A stretch of DNA of 35,349 bases from CAZAMI01 sp964627805 (GCA_964627805.1 CAZVLA010000043.1:1-35349), one strand, 5' to 3'. Positions 1-8,416 are shown, numbered from the stretch's first letter. A program made the numbers and translations. Notes: generated by a model not told the origin, from the sequence alone.

Positions 1-533
1 TCACGCCTAATCACCTCTTTAGCAGAATTATGAGTTGGATCCCATATAAGGGAATAGAAAGAGCTGGTGAGTGAAATGGTCTCAAGGAAAATGAAGGACA
101 TTGGATCCCATATAAGGGAATAGAAAGTATCAGAACACGCATTTTTGTTTTTACGACCTCACACATATAAGGATCCCATATAAGGGAATAGAAAGTCTAA
201 TAAACTTCATCGTGTACGTAGCAATACCACTAATGATAGATCCCATATAAGGGAATAGAAAGTGTCCTTACCTATGTATGCATACCCATCAGCTAAGTTT
301 TCCCGATCCCATATAAGGGAATAGAAAGTGGGGTCTGTAAAGCCACTTAACGGGATGCTTAGCTTGTAACCGATCCCATATAAGGGAATAGAAAGCTAGC
401 AAATAAGAAGCACCCGAGATGGCCTTGGGAATGCTCATACTGATCCCATATAAGGGAATAGAAAGAAGTACTACAAAGACATGCCGCTGCTCATAGTACG
501 AGATTATAAGATCCCATATAAGGGAATAGAAAG
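1..533 (+). CRISPR. CRISPR array, left, 8 identical 24-nt repeats, truncated at the window start
   Basis: Eight identical 24-nt repeats begin with GATCCCATAT and end with ATAGAAAG, at 38-61, 104-127, 172-195, 239-262, 305-328, 372-395, 442-465 and 510-533. The seven complete spacers are 42-46 nt; bases 1-37 are a partial spacer. The last 8 nt resemble the crenarchaeal crRNA 5' handle AUUGAAAG, so I read the array as transcribed on +. The leader would then lie left of the window and 533 is the trailer end. The last repeat is not degenerate. Next comes only an 18-nt AT-rich stretch before the glycosyltransferase start. No cas gene is in the window, so the processing machinery is encoded elsewhere. 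The repeat contains a TATA-like CATATAAG flanked by CCC/GGG, which gives only a weak hairpin. Confidence 0.98.
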
Positions 534-551
534 TTATTTTATTGAGGTAAT

Positions 552-1310
552 GTGGGGTTGTTGTTTGTTTGTGTAGTAATTGCTTTATCTTGCTTTGTTT
601 CTTTTCTTGTTGGTGGTGTTGTGGTGGTTTTGGGTTCTTTGGGTGTTTTTGGTGTTTCTGTTGTTACTACTACTTACTGTGAGGTTGATTATGTTCGTAG
701 GTTTGTTTGTGCTGTTAAGTCTGTTCTTCGTGACTTCCCTCATGAGGTTATTGTTGTTGATGATGACTCTCCCGACGGTACTTACGAGGTTGCTAGGGGT
801 GCTGCTGATGTTGTTATTAGGAAGGTTAGGGAGGGTCAGACTAAGGGGTTGTTGGTTGGTATTGAGGTTGCTAGGTACCCCGTAGTAGTTACTTTAGATG
901 TTGATTTAGAGAACCCCCCGGAGCTTATTCCTGAACTCCTTAAGGTATTCCTTACTGGTGGTTATGATGTGTTAGTTGCTTGTAGGACGTACCTACCTAG
1001 GTTTTCTGAGAGGTTAGCTTCTAAGTTACTTAGTAAGTACTTAGGTGTTAGGGACGTGTTCTCTAACTTCAGAGTGTATAGGAGGGAGTGTGTCGTAGGT
1101 ACTGACTTAAGGCTTGGTGAGACCTTCGGTGCTGAGTTACTACTAATCGCTAAGTCTAGGGGCTGTAGGATTGGTGAGTACCTATACGAACCACCACCTA
1201 GGAGGTCCAAGCCTAGAGTTGGTGGTAAGTTAGTCAGTAACTTAAGGATCCTTAAGGTAATCACTAAGCTACTATACGCTACCAAAACAACCTACAGACT
1301 AGCACGTTAA
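552..1310 (+). CDS. GT-A fold family 2 glycosyltransferase, dolichyl-phosphate mannose synthase-like
   Basis: The protein of up to 252 aa resembles DPM1-type enzymes, which transfer a sugar from a nucleotide to a polyprenyl phosphate at the inner membrane face. The fold starts near residue 35; the nucleotide-binding motif VVDDDSPDGT lies around 68-77 and the metal-binding DVDLENPPE around 115-123. The length fits a catalytic domain without added C-terminal membrane helices. The start is uncertain. GTG 552 follows GAGGT at 545-549 and adds a hydrophobic 34-aa segment, while TTG 639, preceded by GGTGGT, starts right at the domain. The start lies 18 nt after the last CRISPR repeat, leaving almost no room for a separate promoter. 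The first ~100 codons use GTT, TTT and GTG; later codons are the local GTA/TTA type. The 3' end overlaps the convergent Mth938-like gene by 12 bp. Confidence 0.85.
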   Translation: MGLLFVCVVIALSCFVSFLVGGVVVVLGSLGVFGVSVVTTTYCEVDYVRRFVCAVKSVLRDFPHEVIVVDDDSPDGTYEVARGAADVVIRKVREGQTKGLLVGIEVARYPVVVTLDVDLENPPELIPELLKVFLTGGYDVLVACRTYLPRFSERLASKLLSKYLGVRDVFSNFRVYRRECVVGTDLRLGETFGAELLLIAKSRGCRIGEYLYEPPPRRSKPRVGGKLVSNLRILKVITKLLYATKTTYRLAR

Positions 1311-1652
1311 ATGGAAGAACGCTAGTACCTTCCTACCCTTACTAACTAACTCATTATAGACCTTAACAGCCTCCCTAGTCCTACCAATAAATACCTCCCT
1401 ACCCCTCCTCCTAAAGGCCTGAACAACATCCTCATCAACACTCATTAACCCACTATAACCCGTACCAATTACTACGTAATCAACATCCTCAAGTAGGTAA
1501 TCCCTAACATCAGGTATTTGAAGTCTATGACCCTCAAGCCTCCACCAATCACTAACTACACCCTTAGGAGTTATTATTAAGTCACTCCTATACTCCCTAC
1601 CACCAACAACCATAACACCGAAGTCGTAGTAATCAATGAGTGGTTGAGGCAC
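1299..1652 (-). CDS. Mth938-like (DUF498/NDUFAF3 fold) domain protein
   Basis: This 117-aa protein matches the single-domain Mth938 family. The core VVIGTGYSGLM sits around residues 61-71, and the closing pattern of conserved Asn (YNEL) and FHLTC at the C-terminus is typical. The biochemical role of the archaeal members is not established; the mitochondrial relative NDUFAF3 is a complex I assembly factor, which does not allow transfer of function. The GTG start at 1652 follows GGTGGTTTAA, the ribosome binding site form used repeatedly in this window. The 3' end overlaps the glycosyltransferase by 12 bp tail to tail. The membrane-anchored protein gene lies 23 bp upstream on the same strand, so they may share a transcript. 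Confidence 0.85.
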   Translation of the reverse strand: MPQPLIDYYDFGVMVVGGREYRSDLIITPKGVVSDWWRLEGHRLQIPDVRDYLLEDVDYVVIGTGYSGLMSVDEDVVQAFRRRGREVFIGRTREAVKVYNELVSKGRKVLAFFHLTC

Positions 1653-1675
1653 TTAAACCACCACTAACTAATTAC

Positions 1676-2833
1676 TTAAGGAAGCTTAAATTCAGTACTG
1701 AATGACTTACCACTAACTAACTCAATACGTAACCTAACAACCTCACCACCCCTGAAGTACTTACTAGGTAACTTAACGTATAGGTAAGTAGGTACGTGAG
1801 GTACTAAGTAAGTAGGTGCTCCAGTAACGTGGTGTAACGCATTAAGACCTGGAGGACTTACTGAGTACCCCCTATAGCCAGTAGGGAATACTACGTAATT
1901 AGGTAGTACCGGCTCCTCATAAACAGCATGTATGTATATTAGAGGTACTGAACCCTTATAGAGAGTGACCTCAAGGTCATCAATCCTTAAGTCAGCTAAG
2001 TAACCAAACCTAGGGTACCACCTACACATCACATCCCACATAACCAACTCAATAACGTTACTTAATGGTAACTTACCGACTAACTCACCATCAACTAACC
2101 ACTCAATAACTAACCCAGAACCCCTAACGTACCTAACCTCAATAGTTAATGTATGCGGTACCTCAAAGTTAATACCCGATACCGTAGATACGTTAATAAC
2201 CCTGAAGGCACCCCAACCCCTAAAGTAACCAATGAAGACAGCTTGAAGTACTGAAGGCTTAACAACCCTAAATAACGCCCTACAGAAGGTGAATGACTCA
2301 GGACCCCTATACACGTTCCAGAAGTAGGTATCTAGGAGGATCACGCCCCTATAGTCCCTACTTAAGTTAAGTACCGACTTACTCAACCTAATCCCTAACT
2401 TAATCACCTTAACCCTCTCACTAACTACTAACCTACCGTAGGTTGAGTTAATGGGTAGGCCCCTCCATGAGGGGTACTCCTTCTTAATAAGTGGTATCTC
2501 AGAAATCAGTACTTCAGTACCTGCTGCTGACTCATTACCTAAGCTCCTAAGTAGTAGTGAGTTCTGATTAGGTACCTCAGCAATAACCCCTAAATCACTA
2601 ATCCTTAAGCCATTAGCCTCAACGTACTTAATGACGCCGTCACCCAACCCATCATTAACTACCTTAACCTCAACTACGTAACCACCCCAATCCCTGAACA
2701 CCTTAACAACACTTAAGTTAAGACTAACTAAGTAACCAGCATTTATTAATGCCTCAAGAACTATGATAGCTGCTAAAGCAGCTACTACAGCACATGAAGC
2801 AACCACCACTACTGACTTCCTAGACACCAACAC
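1676..2833 (-). CDS. membrane-anchored extracytoplasmic protein, function unknown
   Basis: I do not recognise a family for this 385-aa protein. One hydrophobic helix near residues 8-31 is followed by about 350 residues rich in beta-branched and aromatic residues, with alternating patterns that suggest beta sandwiches and several N-glycosylation sequons (for example NLS and NES). This fits an N-terminal signal anchor with an outward-facing beta domain. No catalytic motif is evident. GTG 2833 and TTG 2830 are both placed behind AGGTG; either is possible. It is divergent from the COG2426-like gene across 69 bp that must hold both promoters. A sugar-binding or surface-layer-associated role is conceivable, but only as a guess from topology. 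Confidence 0.7.
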   Translation of the reverse strand: MLVSRKSVVVVASCAVVAALAAIIVLEALINAGYLVSLNLSVVKVFRDWGGYVVEVKVVNDGLGDGVIKYVEANGLRISDLGVIAEVPNQNSLLLRSLGNESAAGTEVLISEIPLIKKEYPSWRGLPINSTYGRLVVSERVKVIKLGIRLSKSVLNLSRDYRGVILLDTYFWNVYRGPESFTFCRALFRVVKPSVLQAVFIGYFRGWGAFRVINVSTVSGINFEVPHTLTIEVRYVRGSGLVIEWLVDGELVGKLPLSNVIELVMWDVMCRWYPRFGYLADLRIDDLEVTLYKGSVPLIYIHAVYEEPVLPNYVVFPTGYRGYSVSPPGLNALHHVTGAPTYLVPHVPTYLYVKLPSKYFRGGEVVRLRIELVSGKSFSTEFKLP

Positions 2834-2902
2834 CGCGCACCTAAGATTACTGAGCGCTTGAGTTATTAGCTGTACCTAACCTACTTAGGAGGTGCTGAGG
2901 TA

Positions 2903-3397
2903 GTGACTACTAACGCCCTCACTGAGTTACTGTGGGTTTACGTACTATCACTAATACCTTCATTCGAGGGTAGGTACGCAGTAGTTGTTGGGTTAGCTAT
3001 GGGGTTAAGCCCTTCAGGAGTAATGACTGCCGCATCCCTAGGCGTACTCACACTCTCACTAATACTACCTAAGGTACTACCTAAGATAGACGACCTAATG
3101 AACTCACTAGCAAGGAGTGAGTACGGGCTAGCCTCTAGACTCGGTACTACGTACTTGAGGTACGTGGGTAGGGTTAGGGGTAGGGTTAAGCCCTACGTAA
3201 GTAAGTGGGGCTTCATAGGACTGACTATATTCGTAGCCGTACCACTACCAGGTACGGGTGTGTGGACGGGTGCGTTAGCTGCTTACGTACTAGGTATGAG
3301 GGGTAGGGGAGTAGTGACTGCTTTAATCCTAGGTGGTCTACTATCTAACGTCATTACCTTAGTACCTACCCTACTAACTACTAAGTTAATACCGTGA
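2903..3397 (+). CDS. COG2426-family small membrane protein (annotated as small multidrug export)
   Basis: The 164-aa integral membrane protein has about four helices and the family signatures. Near the N-terminus a Glu-Gly-Arg (FEGRYAVVVGL) stands for the usual ELRG. In the second half VPLPGTGVWTGALAAYVLGM is nearly a textbook match to the family. The common name, small multidrug export protein, is a database label and transport has not been firmly shown. GTG 2903 is preceded by AGGAGGTGCTGAGGT. The 3' end is 2 bp from the convergent 94-aa gene. Codon use is typical of the window. Confidence 0.88.
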   Translation: MTTNALTELLWVYVLSLIPSFEGRYAVVVGLAMGLSPSGVMTAASLGVLTLSLILPKVLPKIDDLMNSLARSEYGLASRLGTTYLRYVGRVRGRVKPYVSKWGFIGLTIFVAVPLPGTGVWTGALAAYVLGMRGRGVVTALILGGLLSNVITLVPTLLTTKLIP

Positions 3398-3399
3398 AA

Positions 3400-3684
3400 T
3401 CACATACCAGGGTACTCAAGACCCTTAACATTAACTACCTTAACACCATCAGGTAACTCAAGCTCCTCACTACACTTACAGAAGAAGAGGACCCCTTGAA
3501 TAGGTATTATGTACCTATGCTCAACCTCCTTACTAAGTAACTTCTTATTAATTGAGTGAATAACTACTGATGAGGTACCGTAAGTCTTAACTAGCTCTAT
3601 GAAGTCCTTAGGACCTAACTCAACCAGTATCCTATCGAAGAACCTTAAGCTCCTCTCAGCATTCAGTAACCCCGTAGTAATCAC
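3400..3684 (-). CDS. small protein, function unknown
   Basis: This 94-aa protein has no family I recognise. It appears to be soluble with alternating helix and strand, and carries a Cys-x-Cys pair (FFCKCSEE) near residue 70, which could bind a metal but is too little to assign a role. GTG 3684 is the only sensible start. The B3/4-domain gene ends 17 bp upstream on the same strand, so the two are probably co-transcribed. Codon use matches the neighbours, which supports real coding. Confidence 0.6.
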   Translation of the reverse strand: MITTGLLNAERSLRFFDRILVELGPKDFIELVKTYGTSSVVIHSINKKLLSKEVEHRYIIPIQGVLFFCKCSEELELPDGVKVVNVKGLEYPGM

Positions 3685-3701
3685 CTACTACGTAGTACTA
3701 C

Positions 3702-4391
3702 CTACTCCTTAATAACTACATCACTACATGAGTACCAACCAATCACGGACAGTAACTCAGCTACCTTACGAACAGCCTTAACGACTAAGTCCTTAGGTAC
3801 TCCAGGTACTCCAGCACCTAGTATTAGTACTTCCCTAGTACCTTCAGTAACGCATGACTCCCTACTATCCCTGTGGGGGTATATGTGGAGTACCTTACCG
3901 CTAGAATCCTTAAGTACGGGTACGCCGGGCCTAAGGACCTCGTCCCTACCCCCTAAAGGCTTGAATACCTCACCACCCTCACTTAGGGTTAGCTTGAGGG
4001 GGAGCTCAACCCTACTTAAGTCGTAGAGACCTATAGGTACCATCGTGTACGCTGAAGCTATGTTACCAGCATCAACTACCGGGTTAATCCTAGGGAATGG
4101 CTTACCCCTCAAGACCCTCCTAACTAAGGCCTCAGCAGCCGGCCTTGTCTTGGTCGGGTCAATACCTACCCTCCAGAAGAACCTCCTGTAAGCCTTAACT
4201 ACCGGGTCGTCCTTAAGGCTACCTAACTCGTACCTACTCCTTAAGTAATTAATTAAGGAGTCAAACTCACTACTCAAGTCACCCTCAACTGAGGAGCCCC
4301 AGGAGATCGTGTAGGCTATGAAGGCACCTAAACCCCTAACACCCTCATCAATACCTACTAAACCCCCTAACTCACTACATAAGCTACTCAC
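3702..4391 (-). CDS. B3/B4 tRNA-binding domain protein (COG3382, PheRS beta-like)
   Basis: The 229-aa protein is a stand-alone B3/4 domain, related to the editing region of the phenylalanyl-tRNA synthetase beta chain. The family pattern is clear: YRRFFWRVGIDPTKTRPAAE near residues 68-87, then RINPVVDAGNIASAYTMVPIG around 100-120, where Asn and Asp residues line the pocket in the synthetase. Some stand-alone members are proposed to hydrolyse mischarged tRNA or free amino-acid derivatives, but this is not settled. The start is GTG 4391. It is followed after 17 bp by the 94-aa gene and is divergent from the large surface-protein gene across 132 bp. Confidence 0.85.
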   Translation of the reverse strand: MSSLCSELGGLVGIDEGVRGLGAFIAYTISWGSSVEGDLSSEFDSLINYLRSRYELGSLKDDPVVKAYRRFFWRVGIDPTKTRPAAEALVRRVLRGKPFPRINPVVDAGNIASAYTMVPIGLYDLSRVELPLKLTLSEGGEVFKPLGGRDEVLRPGVPVLKDSSGKVLHIYPHRDSRESCVTEGTREVLILGAGVPGVPKDLVVKAVRKVAELLSVIGWYSCSDVVIKE

Positions 4392-4450
4392 GGAACCACC
4401 TACGAGTAGTTACGGCGTCCCTAAAATTAATTAACCGATGACCTCATACT

Positions 4451-4515
4451 ATAAAATATTAAGTTACTACTAATTAGTAATGTTTATTACTATTGAACCC
4501 CCCACAAGCGGGAGG
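4451..4515 (+). promoter_or_regulatory. TATA element, 12-bp palindrome and hairpin at the ribosome binding site of the surface-protein gene
   Basis: ATAAAATATT at 4451-4460 is a good archaeal TATA box about 70 nt before the ATG at 4524. The perfect palindrome TACTAATTAGTA lies at 4468-4479, between the TATA box and the likely transcript start, a common place for an archaeal repressor. At 4498-4515 CCCCCC, a 6-nt loop and GGGAGG can pair with one C-A mismatch, covering the Shine-Dalgarno sequence GGGAGG. Promoter and palindrome are seen directly; any regulation is inferred. Confidence 0.5.
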
Positions 4516-4523
4516 TAATTCGT

Positions 4524-7079
4524 ATGGTATTACGTAGCGGGTGGGTAGGTAGTAAACTGAAGTACTACTTAGTAATCACCATCATAGCTACTGCAGTACT
4601 AGCTGCCTCAGCACCCATAACAGCATTGAGTGACTCAAGCAACTTCACCGACGACATAGTGAAGTACAGTAACACATTAACCTTAGCTAGGTTAGGTAAG
4701 GTTAAGAAGGTTATCGTGAGTGGTAACTACGTATTCGCCCTAGGTGATTACGGAGTAGCTATAGGTAAGGTATCTAATTACGTAATTAACTACTTAGGCT
4801 CGATACCTTCAGAGAAGTACTTAAGTGATATGGCATTAGGTAAGGGGTCCTTAGCTACCTTAAGGGGTGACTGCGTAGTTAATATACGTCAACTAAGTAA
4901 CTACATGAAGTACCGGGAAGTTAGGGTTAAGGGGCTGATGTGCTTCGCTATTGACTACTCAGGAGGTTCCTACTACGTACTAGGCGTGACTGAGGGGTTG
5001 AGTAGGATATACGTAAGCATCGTTAGTGAGGGCGGTAAGTTACTTAAGGTAATTAACTTAAAACCACTCAGTAGCTTATACAATAAGAAACTAGATATTA
5101 AGGTAATAGGTAATTACGCCTACATAGCCGTAGCTACCCCATCAGAACTAACTGACACCTACGTAATAGACGTTAGTAAGGGATCGTTAGTAGGTAGGTT
5201 AGTTAAGTCACCAGCAACACCTAAGAAGCCAGTACTGTTCATTAGGGCAGGTAAGTTGATTGACGTAAGTAACCCGGTGAAGCCTAGACCCATTGAGTTA
5301 TCGGGTAAGGGAGCACCTAAGAGCTACAAAGCACTTACTCAATTAACCGTAGGTAGTAGTAAGTACGTACTGATATTCACGGGTGAGTCACTAGGTGTTG
5401 CTAAGTACGTAAATAACGCCTTAGTATGGGTAGGTAACGTAGCCGGACCCCTAATAGGTATTAAGGTGGGTAAGGACGTTAACTTACTAGTAGGTGATTA
5501 CGTTAAGCTAGGCAGCAGTTACGAGTACTCAATACCTAATAAGTTCGTGATGGCTGCCGCATCAGTAAGTAACTCATTAGGTATACTGTATAGTTACGAG
5601 TACTCATCACTAATACTGACGAAGTTTGAGGGGCCATCAAGTAATTACGGATTAATTGCTAAGGCACTATACCTCCTCCCAGTAGGTTTTAGTGACTTCA
5701 TATCCTTAGGTAATGGATACACAATAACGACTAATGGTTGGTACGTACTACTTACTAAGGCAGTTAGTGGTGGTATTAAGTTAGTGGGTGGTCTCTACTT
5801 AAATAGTGAGTTAAGGATTAATGGTAGGAAGGTAATCCTCCACGTAGGTAACATCATCCCCGACGTAGCTGGTAAAGGGACCCTACTAGCTCTGAGTGAT
5901 AGGTACGTGTACCTAATGAAGTTAAGTAGTAAGATACCTATGTACGAACTAATTAAGTACTTCAAACTAAGTAAGAGTGTTGATGCTTACGTAAGCTACG
6001 GAGGTAAGGTATATGCCTTAGTGAATGATAGGGGTAAGAAGTTACTAACGATTAACCAACTAGACCTAAGTAGGGGTAAGTTAGTACCCATCAAGACAGT
6101 AAATTACGGTAAGTTAGGGGTTAGGGACTTAATAATGAGTGCTAGCACCCACAGACTATCAGTATTAGCTACTAAGGGTAAGCTAGTCATCCCTGCTGAG
6201 TTAAGTAGTAGGTACGTAGGACTACTAATCACTGACTTAAGAAGCGGTAGGACAGTCGTGATTAGGGATTACCTAAAACTACCTACTACCTTAGGTGATA
6301 GTGGTTACGTAGTAGCATCCACTAGTAGGGGGCTAGGATTAGCAATCGTTAACGTACTCAACGGTAGGGTAGTTAGGAAGCTAACATCAAGTGACTTAGG
6401 ACTTACTGGGTGGAGCATTAAGTCAATAAGAGCTACTGAATTAGGTAATGGTAAGTATATAGTGGTAGTCAGTAACTATAACGAGGTAAAGGCACTACCG
6501 ATAATCATAAGTAGTAGTGGGGTTAAGGTAGGTAGGGTAGTAACCCTACGTAATAGTGAGGGTAAGGTACTTAAGCAGGTAAGTAACAGTGTGTTCGCGC
6601 TAAGTAAGGATACCTTAATAGTTAATGACCACAACGGTAAGTACATATACTTCTTCAAGCTAAGCATAGGTAAGTACAGTGAGGAGGTTAAAACCACTAA
6701 GACATCAACGACTAAATCAGTAACTACATCAGTAACCCAAGTAAGAACCACAGCTAGAACTACTCAAGTAGCTAAGACATCAAGTAGTAGGGTAAGTACG
6801 AGTACATCAGTAACTAAGCCGTTAAGGACCTCATCAAGTACGGTGATTAAGTCCGTAGCATCAACTACTAAGTCAGTAAGGACCGCGGGTACGTCAACGA
6901 CATCAAGTACTAAGACGGAGTTAATACCTACCTCGAAGGCTTCGGAGGTAGTCAGTAAGGCTAAGTCAGTAGCTAATACAGTAATTGATGAGTTAAGGAA
7001 GAACCCAGTACTAGCTGTAGTAGCTATCGCGTTAGTGATTGCCGTGATAGCTGGTGTTGCTAAGGCTGTTAGGAAGTAG
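4524..7079 (+). CDS. large surface protein: signal peptide, propeller-like domain, Ser/Thr stalk, C-terminal membrane anchor
   Basis: This 851-aa protein has the build of a wall-anchored surface protein. A signal peptide spans about residues 10-36, ending near APITALS. Some 690 residues of short beta strands with repeated Gly-Asn-Tyr and Gly-Lys turns follow, suggesting one or more beta-propellers, though I cannot define blades by eye. Residues about 726-803 are almost only Ser, Thr, Val, Lys and Arg, a typical glycosylated stalk. A membrane helix near 829-846 and a short basic tail end it. ATG 4524 follows GGGAGGT with 8-nt spacing. No catalytic motif is visible. It is single-gene, with its own promoter and a strong hairpin downstream, and might be an S-layer stalk component or sensor. 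Confidence 0.8.
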   Translation: MVLRSGWVGSKLKYYLVITIIATAVLAASAPITALSDSSNFTDDIVKYSNTLTLARLGKVKKVIVSGNYVFALGDYGVAIGKVSNYVINYLGSIPSEKYLSDMALGKGSLATLRGDCVVNIRQLSNYMKYREVRVKGLMCFAIDYSGGSYYVLGVTEGLSRIYVSIVSEGGKLLKVINLKPLSSLYNKKLDIKVIGNYAYIAVATPSELTDTYVIDVSKGSLVGRLVKSPATPKKPVLFIRAGKLIDVSNPVKPRPIELSGKGAPKSYKALTQLTVGSSKYVLIFTGESLGVAKYVNNALVWVGNVAGPLIGIKVGKDVNLLVGDYVKLGSSYEYSIPNKFVMAAASVSNSLGILYSYEYSSLILTKFEGPSSNYGLIAKALYLLPVGFSDFISLGNGYTITTNGWYVLLTKAVSGGIKLVGGLYLNSELRINGRKVILHVGNIIPDVAGKGTLLALSDRYVYLMKLSSKIPMYELIKYFKLSKSVDAYVSYGGKVYALVNDRGKKLLTINQLDLSRGKLVPIKTVNYGKLGVRDLIMSASTHRLSVLATKGKLVIPAELSSRYVGLLITDLRSGRTVVIRDYLKLPTTLGDSGYVVASTSRGLGLAIVNVLNGRVVRKLTSSDLGLTGWSIKSIRATELGNGKYIVVVSNYNEVKALPIIISSSGVKVGRVVTLRNSEGKVLKQVSNSVFALSKDTLIVNDHNGKYIYFFKLSIGKYSEEVKTTKTSTTKSVTTSVTQVRTTARTTQVAKTSSSRVSTSTSVTKPLRTSSSTVIKSVASTTKSVRTAGTSTTSSTKTELIPTSKASEVVSKAKSVANTVIDELRKNPVLAVVAIALVIAVIAGVAKAVRK

Positions 7080-7095
7080 TTTTTAATGTAGTGGT

Positions 7096-7137
7096 GAGTA
7101 ACTACTGACGTGGTTGAGGCTACGTCAGTAGTTACTC
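7096..7137 (+). terminator. perfect 16-bp inverted repeat, 10-nt loop
   Basis: The arm GAGTAACTACTGACGT (7096-7111) is repeated in exact reverse complement at 7122-7137 around the loop GGTTGAGGCT. It starts 16 nt after the stop of the surface-protein gene. No T tract follows, unlike a standard archaeal terminator, so it could also protect the mRNA 3' end or be a protein site. Confidence 0.6.
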
Positions 7138-7196
7138 CGTAAACACTCTTGAGTATTCATTAATTCGTACCTTAAGTACTTAGTAATGCTTAAGTA

Positions 7197-7205
7197 GCTT
7201 TTTAA
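7197..7205 (+). promoter_or_regulatory. TATA box of htpX
   Basis: GCTTTTTAA lies about 40 nt before the TTG start at 7242. The identical 9-mer recurs at 8378-8386 before the ABC ATPase gene. Confidence 0.6.
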
Positions 7206-7241
7206 GTTCATTTACTCCCCACTAAGTTTGGGGGTTAGGTC

Positions 7242-8363
7242 TTGAGGGGGCGTAAGGCCTTACTAGTGGTACTGACGATCTTCGCTATCTCAGCAGTTAT
7301 CATACCCCTTATTTGGTGGTTCGGTTCCTTAGTAGCTCCTACGTACTTCGTATCGCCATTTAGTTGGTGGTGGGCTTGGTGGTTAGTTGATGCTGTCGGT
7401 TACGCTATATCATTAGCTACTATATTCCTAGCTGGTGGTTTATTGAGTAGGTTAATTAGGGATCGAGTACCTGTAGGCTTATCAGCTCTTAGGGTATCAA
7501 TGATTAACACGGCCTTAGCAGTCATTGCTGGTGCCGTAATAATACTGCTTATCCTAGCTGAGGTACTGAGTATTAAGAGCTTACTAACGCTCTCCTTCAT
7601 AGCTATAGCATTCGCTCTAGTACCTGCACTAATTTCGTGGCTCTTCGCACCAGCAATAATTAATGCAGTCTACGGAGCTAGGCCGGACCCGGAGCTTCAG
7701 GAGTTAGTTAATGAGGTCGCTACTAGGGCAGGTATTAAGCCCCCTAAGGCAGTCCTAGTACCTGAGCACTACCCCAACGCCTTCGCCTACTACTCACCAC
7801 TATTCGGTAGTTACGTAGCTGTTACTGAGGGCTTACTGAGGATATCTAGTAGGGATGAGGTTAGGGCTGTAATTGGTCATGAGTTAGGTCACCTCAAGCA
7901 TAGGGACGTAACTATAATGTTACTACTAGGTATAGTACCTACGTTCATATACTTCCTAGGTAGGATGCTGCTATTCTCAGCAATACTTGGTGGTGGTGAG
8001 CGTGAGGAGCGTGGGGGTGGGGGTGGTTTACTAGCTCTAATAGGTATCTTAATCATGGTCGCTAGCGTACTTATTGAGTTAGGTGTTCTTGCGTTCTCAA
8101 GGCTTAGGGAGTACTTCGCTGATGCTCACGGTGCTAAGGTTACGTCACCATTCACTATGATCTCAGCACTTAGGAGGATAGACTCCTTCTACAGGACATT
8201 CCCGAGGGCTAGGGCAGTTATTGATCATAGTAAGTTAAGGACGTTATTCATATACGCCTTCACGTCACCATTCATGGACTTAAGTGAGGTACTAGCTACT
8301 CACCCACCAATACATAAGAGGATAATGTTCCTACAGTCACTAACTGACTTAAGCGGTGCTTAA
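7242..8363 (+). CDS. htpX: HtpX-like M48 membrane zinc metalloprotease
   Basis: The 373-aa protein is an M48-family membrane protease thought to degrade damaged membrane proteins. About four N-terminal hydrophobic segments lie before residue 140. The zinc motif HELGH is at 213-217, followed by hydrophobic helices near 222-248 and 263-285, and the third zinc ligand is Glu290 in REYFADAHGA. Length and order fit archaeal HtpX homologues. A Gly-rich loop with charged residues (about 250-262) between two helices is longer than usual. TTG 7242 follows GGGGGTTAGGT and a TATA box at 7197-7205. The next gene starts 53 bp on with its own promoter, so htpX is probably monocistronic. Confidence 0.93.
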   Translation: MRGRKALLVVLTIFAISAVIIPLIWWFGSLVAPTYFVSPFSWWWAWWLVDAVGYAISLATIFLAGGLLSRLIRDRVPVGLSALRVSMINTALAVIAGAVIILLILAEVLSIKSLLTLSFIAIAFALVPALISWLFAPAIINAVYGARPDPELQELVNEVATRAGIKPPKAVLVPEHYPNAFAYYSPLFGSYVAVTEGLLRISSRDEVRAVIGHELGHLKHRDVTIMLLLGIVPTFIYFLGRMLLFSAILGGGEREERGGGGGLLALIGILIMVASVLIELGVLAFSRLREYFADAHGAKVTSPFTMISALRRIDSFYRTFPRARAVIDHSKLRTLFIYAFTSPFMDLSEVLATHPPIHKRIMFLQSLTDLSGA

Positions 8364-8377
8364 CTACTTATAGAAAG

Positions 8378-8386
8378 CTTTTTAAC
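8378..8386 (+). promoter_or_regulatory. BRE/TATA promoter of the ABC transporter operon
   Basis: AGAAAGCTTTTTAA is a near-ideal archaeal BRE plus TATA. It lies about 31-38 nt before TTG 8417, so the mRNA would start about 10 nt before the coding region. Confidence 0.7.
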
Positions 8387-8416
8387 CCCACCTAAACCCT
8401 TAGTGAGGGCACCGTA

